From Gemmatimonadaceae bacterium (GTDB lineage Bacteria > Gemmatimonadota > Gemmatimonadetes > Gemmatimonadales > Gemmatimonadaceae), in assembly GCA_013813715.1 (NCBI GenBank), contig JACCRF010000178.1, forward strand, positions 23,666-87,665: a stretch of DNA of 64,000 nucleotides. The letters run 5' to 3'. This document shows, in pieces, positions 58,909 to 64,000 of this stretch. Positions within the stretch are counted from its first letter, which is position 1, and each line of letters opens with the position of its first letter. Position numbers and translations under genes: made by a program. Under the pieces are notes generated by a model. That model saw nothing but the letters and a program-made list of their open reading frames with translations, ran no database searches and was not told the origin of the DNA.

Positions 58909-60483
58909 ATGTCGCAGGATGAGATACCGCTGTCCGGGCCTGATCTGAGGAAGGGCGTTGCATCGAACGAGGTCACGGAAGGGGCCTTGCTCCTCGGCCA
59001 CGCCGATGGCGAGCCAGTCATGCTAACGCTGTCCGGAAGAGAGCTCGTTGGTCTCGGGGCGGTCTGCACGCACTACGGCGGTCCGCTCTGCGAGGGGCTC
59101 ATCGTCGGAGATACGCTCCGATGCCCGTGGCACCATGCGGCTTTCAGCCTTCGCACGGGCAAGACGCTGCGTCCGCCAGCTTACCGTGATCTTCCCCGTT
59201 GGAACACGGAGGAGCGTGACGGCAAGGTTTTTGTGACCGGCAAGCGGCCACAACCGGATGACGGAATTGCTTCGAGCACAGCAATGCGACAGCGGAGTTC
59301 GGCTGCGGAATCGGTTGTGATCGTGGGCGGCGGTGCAGCGGGAGCGATGGCCGCCGAAACAATGCGCCGCGATGGGTACGACGGGTTCATCACTATCATC
59401 GAGGCGGGCCCGTCCGCCCCGTACGACAGGCCCAATCTGTCAAAGGATTATCTGGCGGGAAGCGCGCCCGAGGATTGGATTCCGCTGCACCCGGACTCTT
59501 TCTACAGCGAGCAGGGCGTCGATCTCATCCTCAACAGGCGAGCAACGGCGATCGATCGGGAATCGAGGCGCGTGGTTCTCGACGACGGTACCATGCGCCC
59601 CTTTGGATCGCTGCTCATCGCCGCTGGCGCGCAACCAGTCTACCTCGACATTCCGGATCCGGACAAACGCATTCACTACCTGCGCACGCTTGCCGACAGC
59701 CGCGCGATCATCGAGGCGGCGAACGGAGCGAAGAACGCGGTGGTCATTGGCGCGAGCTTCATCGGTCTCGAGGTGGCAGCATCACTGCGGACTCGCGGCC
59801 TGGCGGTCACGGTCGTCGCACCCGAGGCGCGACCTCTCGAACGCGTATTCGGCGCCGAGCTCGGCGATTTCGTGCGCGGGCTGCACGAGACGCACGGAGT
59901 TTCGTTTCGGCTGGGCCAGACGGCGTCGGCGATCAGTCGAGCCGGGGTCACGCTCTCCGGCGGCGAGTCGCTGCCGGCGGATCTCGTAGTCGCGGGAGTA
60001 GGCGTGCGCCCGAACACCGATCTCGCGGAATCGGCTGGCATTGCGACGGATCGCGGTATTGTCGTGGATCAATATCTCGAAACGTCAGTACCGGGGATCT
60101 TCGCTGCGGGGGATCTCGCTAGATGGCCAGACCCACACACCGGCGAAAACATCAGGGTCGAACACTGGGTGGTCGCACAGCGGCAAGGCCAGGTCGCCGC
60201 TCGCAACATGCTGGCGGGCCGCGACGGCACGCGGCAGAGATTCGATGCAGTGCCCTTCTTCTGGAGCCAGCACTACGACGTGTCGATCAGCTACATCGGT
60301 CATGCGGAGCGCTGGGACGCGATAGAGGTGGACGGAGATATCGGCGCGCATGACTGCGCGGTCACATACCGTGCGGATGGGCAAGTGATGGCTGTTGCAA
60401 CGATCTTTCGCGATACGTCGAGCCTCGAGACCGAGTTGGCGATGGAGCGCCGGCTCACGCTCCTCGAATCAGGTCCCGGATAA
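58909..60483 (+). CDS. Rieske domain fused to pyridine nucleotide-disulfide oxidoreductase (AIFM3-like)
   Basis: A 524-residue two-domain flavoprotein. The N-terminal Rieske [2Fe-2S] domain (about 3-105) has CTHYGGPLC and CPWHHAAF as cluster ligands. The rest is a ferredoxin reductase-like FAD/NAD domain: VVIVGGGAAGAMAAETMRRDG (about 139-159), VVIGASFIGLEVAASL, and the FAD end GIFAAGDLARWPD. The order matches human AIFM3 and bacterial homologues that may pass electrons from NADH to an acceptor. It starts 35 bases after the epimerase gene; a metabolic link is not evident. Confidence 0.93.
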   Translation: MSQDEIPLSGPDLRKGVASNEVTEGALLLGHADGEPVMLTLSGRELVGLGAVCTHYGGPLCEGLIVGDTLRCPWHHAAFSLRTGKTLRPPAYRDLPRWNTEERDGKVFVTGKRPQPDDGIASSTAMRQRSSAAESVVIVGGGAAGAMAAETMRRDGYDGFITIIEAGPSAPYDRPNLSKDYLAGSAPEDWIPLHPDSFYSEQGVDLILNRRATAIDRESRRVVLDDGTMRPFGSLLIAAGAQPVYLDIPDPDKRIHYLRTLADSRAIIEAANGAKNAVVIGASFIGLEVAASLRTRGLAVTVVAPEARPLERVFGAELGDFVRGLHETHGVSFRLGQTASAISRAGVTLSGGESLPADLVVAGVGVRPNTDLAESAGIATDRGIVVDQYLETSVPGIFAAGDLARWPDPHTGENIRVEHWVVAQRQGQVAARNMLAGRDGTRQRFDAVPFFWSQHYDVSISYIGHAERWDAIEVDGDIGAHDCAVTYRADGQVMAVATIFRDTSSLETELAMERRLTLLESGPG

Positions 60484-60536
60484 GGAAACCACTGGTTCCC
60501 TACGGTAAGGTTCGTGGGGCTATGGGGTCTGGCCGG

Positions 60537-61124
60537 TCACCGTACTTCGAGACTGAACGGCGAGAACTTCCTGTACGCGCCGGACACGAGCAGCCCCATC
60601 CCGCAGTCCCGGAAGCCGGCGGCTTTCATTTGACGGCGGTACCAGGCGGTGGTTCGAAAGACTCCCGCCATGTCGCTCGCATCTTTATCTATCTCGTCGT
60701 CGCGCGTGATCACCTGGAGATACAGAACTCCGCGACATTTTCTCGTCAGTCGTCGAATCACCCGACCGATCTGTGCGTCGGAGACATAACGGAGCACATC
60801 GCGGCACACCACCAGGTCGGACGGCGGGCCGGGCAGATTCTGCAGCGAAACTTGCCTGTGCCCGTACAGGTAGCATGCTGCTTCGCTCGCGTCGAAGGTC
60901 TCGACGTGACGGCATGCGGGATACCTTCTCGAGAATTCCTTCGCCCACCAGCCTGTTCCCGCTCCCGCGTCGGTGAAGCGCCGAACATCGAGGCCGATGT
61001 GGCGGCAGAACGCGATGACGAACGCGACTTCATTTTTTTGGATTTTGCGGTTCACGACGGCGGTGCGGGGATCGTCGTAATATCGCCGGTAGTATTCGGC
61101 GTCGAAGTGATTTGGCGGTATCAT
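60537..61124 (-). CDS. SAM-dependent methyltransferase
   Basis: A 195-residue methyltransferase: FDAEYYRRYYDDPRTAVVNR at the start, motif I TDAGAGTGWWAKEFSRRYP (about 45-62) and LVVCRDVLRYVSDAQIGRVI (motif IV region). A degenerate Cys-free pocket and a RYVSDAQI helix suggest a small-molecule methylase. I take ATG 61124-61122 as the start (MIPPNHFDAEYYRRYY) because the residues before it are basic noise. It faces the reductase gene tail to tail. Acceptor unknown. Confidence 0.78.
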   Translation of the reverse strand: MIPPNHFDAEYYRRYYDDPRTAVVNRKIQKNEVAFVIAFCRHIGLDVRRFTDAGAGTGWWAKEFSRRYPACRHVETFDASEAACYLYGHRQVSLQNLPGPPSDLVVCRDVLRYVSDAQIGRVIRRLTRKCRGVLYLQVITRDDEIDKDASDMAGVFRTTAWYRRQMKAAGFRDCGMGLLVSGAYRKFSPFSLEVR

Positions 61125-61324
61125 CCCGTTTCTCTCATGCTTTACGGCGAAGATTAAGCGGCTGCCATGCCTCCTTCTGCGGCCCTTTATTCGCAAGAAT
61201 ACCGCCCCCCAACGCGAACGTCGCCACACGCACACGGGAATAGAAAGTCTCTCCAGCCTGTCAACTTAGTAAGTGATGCACGAGCCGTGGTTCCGGATGA
61301 CTGCGCGCGCGAACCGGACCGGTC

Positions 61325-61705
61325 GTGCTGGTTTCCGCCGTGACCGCCGTCTCAGTGTCGGGCTGTTTTTCAGAACGACAGGAGTCGACCGGACCTGTTC
61401 CAGCCGGGGATTGCCGCATCCCCACGTCCTCTCCGGCAGCGGGGACGGTCGTGATCTTCATCCGGAATTTCACCTTCATCCCACAGAGCGTCACAGTAAA
61501 GCGTGGCACGAAAATTACGTGGGTGAACTGCGAGGATGGTACGGCGGACCCCCCCACCAGCACGTCCGATGCCGGTGTATGGGATTCCCCTTCACTGGGC
61601 TCCGGCGACGCGTACTCACGCACGTTCGACTCCACAGCCGGATCCACGTTCGACTATCACTGCGGGCCGCACCCGTTCATGAAGGGGACTGTAGAAGTCG
61701 AGTAG
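61325..61705 (+). CDS. Cupredoxin-like lipoprotein missing one copper ligand
   Basis: A 126-residue plastocyanin/azurin-like protein with signal MLVSAVTAVSVSGC and a cupredoxin fold (VVIFIRNFTFIPQSVTVKRGT onward). The C-terminal copper ligands Cys, His and Met are in DYHCGPHPFMKGTV. The first His, expected in a pattern like HTSTSD, is Pro here (DPPTSTSD; codons in a C-rich run near 61550). Either a sequencing slip or a real loss. The GTG start at 61325 gives a very short n-region; an ATG in another frame at 61298 hints at a nearby frameshift. Confidence 0.75.
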   Translation: MLVSAVTAVSVSGCFSERQESTGPVPAGDCRIPTSSPAAGTVVIFIRNFTFIPQSVTVKRGTKITWVNCEDGTADPPTSTSDAGVWDSPSLGSGDAYSRTFDSTAGSTFDYHCGPHPFMKGTVEVE

Positions 61706-61751
61706 GCGTTCACCGATTCAGCTGACAACTAACCACAGAGGAGATTAGACG

Positions 61752-62270
61752 ATGAGCTACAGACAGTTTGCCGTGCCTGCACTTGTGCTCGCGCTGGCAG
61801 TGGGTTGCGATGACGACGACAATGGGTTGACGGCGCCCGCGGCCCAAACCTTCACAGCCACCCTCAACGGCGCGAACGAACGGCCGACCCCCGTCACGAC
61901 GCCAGGCGTCGGTACGGCAAACTTCACGCTGTCGGCCGATGGCAACACGCTGTCGTGGACCGTTACGATGACAGGCGTGAGCAACGTGACCGCTGCGCAC
62001 ATCCACATCGGAGGGAGAGAGGTGGCGGGTCCCGTTGAGCTCGGCCTGTTCGCCGGACCGACGACTAACAATCCGGCGATCAGCGGTTCAGTGACGAGAG
62101 CGACTTTTGTCTCGCCGCTCGGCCTTTCGTTCGACACGCTGCTCTCCCTCATGCGGAGCGGGGACACCTACACCAATGTACACACCAACAATGGCGTCGC
62201 TCCGACGAATCAAGGTCCCGGCGACTTTCCCGCAGGCGAGATCCGCGGACAGATCGCGCTCGCGCCGTGA
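61752..62270 (+). CDS. CHRD-domain lipoprotein
   Basis: A 172-residue lipoprotein (MSYRQFAVPALVLALAVGC, Cys 19, followed by four Asp). The CHRD domain is visible as FTATLNGANERPTPVTTPGVG (about 37-57), TAAHIHIGGREVAGPVELGLF and the end DFPAGEIRGQI. CHRD proteins are secreted beta-rich domains of unknown role in bacteria. Downstream of the cupredoxin gene by 46 bases on the same strand, so the two could be co-expressed. Confidence 0.92.
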   Translation: MSYRQFAVPALVLALAVGCDDDDNGLTAPAAQTFTATLNGANERPTPVTTPGVGTANFTLSADGNTLSWTVTMTGVSNVTAAHIHIGGREVAGPVELGLFAGPTTNNPAISGSVTRATFVSPLGLSFDTLLSLMRSGDTYTNVHTNNGVAPTNQGPGDFPAGEIRGQIALAP

Positions 62271-62678
62271 GCTGGCGCTAGGCAAGGTCAGGGGCCTTAC
62301 CGCAGGGAGGGAAAGGCACTGCACTGGGGTTTGTCGACTTTCTCACGCACGACTGGCTTCGCATCGCGAAGCCGGAGCATAGTCAACGCAGCTCCCGCCG
62401 TCGTCCTCACAAAAAGGGCATTTGCGGTTCTGTTTTTCCGGTGTGACCTCTGTGAACCCCTGCGTTTACTGCGGTAAGGGCTCTGTCATTCCCCAGAATT
62501 CCGGCTGGGTGCGCAGCTTCCCCGGGCAGCTCCCCGGGCAGCTTCCCGGGGCGTTGCCAACTGCCATCGCCCGCCGCATACTCGGGTACCCCCGCGCCAG
62601 ATGCCCCATTGAACGCTTTTCCTCAGCGGTCACTGTGGTCTCGGTGTCCAGATCACTCTGAGCCACGGCAGGACGAAC
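62271..62678. repeat. Spacer of 408 bases with CTCTGTG repeat copy f and a CCCGGG tandem
   Basis: At about 62443-62480 the sequence ctctgtgaacccctgcg and tttactgcggtaag matches the dispersed CTCTGCG family. At 62517-62552 a 12-nt unit (ctccccgggcag) occurs about three times, giving cccggg palindromes. No gene is supported; a plus-strand frame crossing both repeats (FPGQLPGQLPGALP) is a product of the repeat. Confidence 0.6.
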
Positions 62679-63524
62679 ATGCAGATAGAAGTCGCGAAGC
62701 AGCGGATCCTGCTGCTGAAAGATCAATTGTCCCCCCAGGAAGCCAAAGACAAAGCCTGGCAGAAGAAGCTCACCGCGTTCGACGCACTGAGCAAAGTCAC
62801 CAGCTTTCTGAGCAAGCCCAGGGACGAAGACTTTTCGCTCACCTATAGCGAGCATCGCTACGAGCCGTTCTGGCACGTCGTCGCAACGGCCCGCTACGAA
62901 TACACTCGGACCACCAACTACCAGATCTCAGTGGGTGGGAAGGAGGTGAAAACGGTCACCGTCCACGAGACCAAGTACGATGCCCTCAACAACCACATTC
63001 ACGTTCCCGTCCAGGAGTATTGCCTCCAGGAAGAACGTGACGAGAACATCATCGATGGCATCACAGGCAAGAACGCGCCGCACCTCCAGCAGTACATATC
63101 GATGCGGCCGGCCGAAGTCACCGGCGAGTTGAGTGACGAGGTCGATGCGAACGCAATCCTCATCCCGCCCCAGGCGCGAATTTCCGCGATCATGCGCGAC
63201 TCGCTGTCGAAGATGATCACCGGCATTCAAGCTGACACGATCATCGCGGAACAGGTGGAGGTTTCGCGCATTGACCTGTACTACAGGCCCGTACACGCGT
63301 TCCGGTACGCATGGGCCTCGAAGCAGAAAGAGGCGATTCTCGAAGTCGATGGCCTGACGGGGGAGTGCCGTGCAGGCAACCGGGTATTCACCGAGTATTT
63401 TGGGAAAGTGCTCGACCAGACATTCCTGTTCGACGTCGGCGCCGACGCCGTCGGAATGTTCGTTCCGGGCGGCGGGATCGCCGTAAAGGCCGCGAAGCGC
63501 TACATGGATACGCGAAATAAGTAG
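62679..63524 (+). CDS. Conserved-looking hypothetical protein
   Basis: A 281-residue soluble protein with no signal peptide and no membrane helix until the final glycine-rich segment AVGMFVPGGGIAVKAAKRYMD. Alternating charged and hydrophobic residues (FWHVVATARYEYTRTTNYQISVGGKEV, then VSRIDLYYRPVHAFRYAWASKQKEAILEVDGLTGEC) look like a folded mixed alpha/beta protein. I do not recognise a family. ATG 62679 is preceded by a ggcagg stretch. Convergent with the cupredoxin gene, with stop codons adjacent. It may be a full gene with its own promoter in the repeat-rich spacer. Confidence 0.7.
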   Translation: MQIEVAKQRILLLKDQLSPQEAKDKAWQKKLTAFDALSKVTSFLSKPRDEDFSLTYSEHRYEPFWHVVATARYEYTRTTNYQISVGGKEVKTVTVHETKYDALNNHIHVPVQEYCLQEERDENIIDGITGKNAPHLQQYISMRPAEVTGELSDEVDANAILIPPQARISAIMRDSLSKMITGIQADTIIAEQVEVSRIDLYYRPVHAFRYAWASKQKEAILEVDGLTGECRAGNRVFTEYFGKVLDQTFLFDVGADAVGMFVPGGGIAVKAAKRYMDTRNK

Positions 63525-63920
63525 CTAAGGGAGTCGTGGGAGGCTCTCTACCACGATCAACTTGCCGCGCACCATGTTCATCCCGCAGGCAAACGTGAAC
63601 TCACCAGTCTTGTCGGGAGTGAATTCTATTGGCGTGGTCTGAAACGCCGGCAGATGTCTCGCTATTCCGAAGTCCCCGAACACTACCTGCTCCGTGCAGG
63701 AAGACGCCTCATCGCGATAGAACTCCAGTCTCACCGGAATCCCTTCTTTCACGACGATGACGTCGGGCGAATACCCGCCCTTGACCGTCACCTTGATCTG
63801 CTGAATGCCCGCCTCCGACACCGTCGCCGCGACTTTCTCCCGTTCCCCGAAGAAGTACCACAGTATCAACAGTACGAGTGCCGCGGAACCCGCGAGCACT
63901 GCGATGTCGATGGTTTCCAT
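63525..63920 (-). CDS. Membrane-anchored cupredoxin-domain protein
   Basis: A 131-residue protein: N-terminal anchor METIDIAVLAGSAALVLLILWYFFG, then a cupredoxin_1 domain: QQIKVTVKGGYSPDVIVVKEGIPVRLEFYRDEASSCTEQVVF (about 41-82), and the ending TPDKTGEFTFACGMNMVRGKLIVVE with Cys and Met ligands. This form is frequent beside copper-exporting P-type ATPases and may pass copper to them; any such gene would lie beyond the right edge. ATG 63920-63918. It is different in type from the cupredoxin at 61.3 kb. Confidence 0.85.
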   Translation of the reverse strand: METIDIAVLAGSAALVLLILWYFFGEREKVAATVSEAGIQQIKVTVKGGYSPDVIVVKEGIPVRLEFYRDEASSCTEQVVFGDFGIARHLPAFQTTPIEFTPDKTGEFTFACGMNMVRGKLIVVESLPRLP

Positions 63921-64000
63921 CAGATTGCCTCCGCGAGTCGAACAGAACGCGGCGGCCGGAAGCGGCGAAGCCGGAGACTGTTCGTTACCACAGAAACGCT

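Noticed and set aside
62422..62661. Small plus-strand open frame with QLPGQLPG repeats
   Set aside because: It is produced by the cccggg tandem and the CTCTGTG repeat and has no start signal.
61328..62665. Apparent duplication of the cupredoxin signal sequence (SAVTAVSVS and SAVTVVSVS)
   Set aside because: DNA identity over the 27 bases is only about two thirds and does not extend further, so chance similarity of hydrophobic codons is enough.
1..64000. Prophage, integrative element or transposase
   Set aside because: No integrase, transposase, capsid or tail gene, no tRNA-flanking direct repeats, and composition appears even along the window.

Overview
The window is a continuous high-GC chromosomal segment with densely packed genes on both strands, mostly short intergenic gaps, and no sign of phage, integrase or transposase genes. 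The organism is Gram-negative-like: it carries a lipid A-type acyltransferase, an MCE/MlaD protein, several outer-membrane beta-barrels, many lipoproteins with a lipobox, and a class A PBP with MltG and a YkuD L,D-transpeptidase. Two large secreted M28 peptidases, a CHRD protein, a PQQ-type sugar dehydrogenase and a Thermus-like isocitrate dehydrogenase fit a soil Gemmatimonadota-type bacterium. That assignment is an inference from gene content and style; no rRNA gene is present to test it.

Layout. 1-9.3 kb: lpxL-like gene (cut by the left edge), DppC-type permease, sugar dehydrogenase, tyrS, PBP1A, a deaminase-type amidohydrolase and ilvE. 9.4-15.8 kb: an HNH nuclease, small envelope proteins, and a zone of decay with a frameshifted amidohydrolase, a BlaI regulator beside a ruined M56/BlaR1 gene, and zf-UBP and DUF5996 remnants joined by a deletion. 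15.8-20.9 kb: a compact five-gene NtrY/NtrX operon with an outer-membrane barrel and a DUF4390-like protein. 21.2-27.1 kb: a NYN/LOTUS RNA-metabolism protein, 3-methyladenine glycosylase, tdh-kbl threonine degradation, and a tiny histone-H1-like protein. 27.1-32.5 kb: a translationally coupled zinc peptidase and ATP-grasp ligase, a methyltransferase-like protein, mutM and rlmI. 32.7-37.2 kb: HD-GYP, thiE, aroH, mltG, ruvX and rho. 37.6-48.9 kb: mlaD, two M28 peptidases, YkuD, tRNA-Arg(CCG), icd, amidase, GNAT and LysM protein. 49.2-63.9 kb: subtilase, cupin, a degenerate SDR, GGDEF-EAL, lipoproteins, GT4 plus epimerase, an AIFM3-like Rieske/FAD reductase, two cupredoxins and CHRD.

The most unusual feature is the intergenic DNA. 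Three dispersed repeat families recur. One is a degenerate 7-nt-period family built on GGTA-type heptads (at least seven copies). The second has a 24-bp perfectly conserved core (four copies). The third is the CTCTGTG/CTCTGCG family with terminal inverted repeats (six or seven copies). The heptad family also lies inside the coding sequence of the NtrC-type regulator and touches the ends of mpg and mltG, so it appears to have shaped proteins as well as spacers. A separate imperfect palindrome of about 190 bp lies between the amidohydrolase and ilvE.
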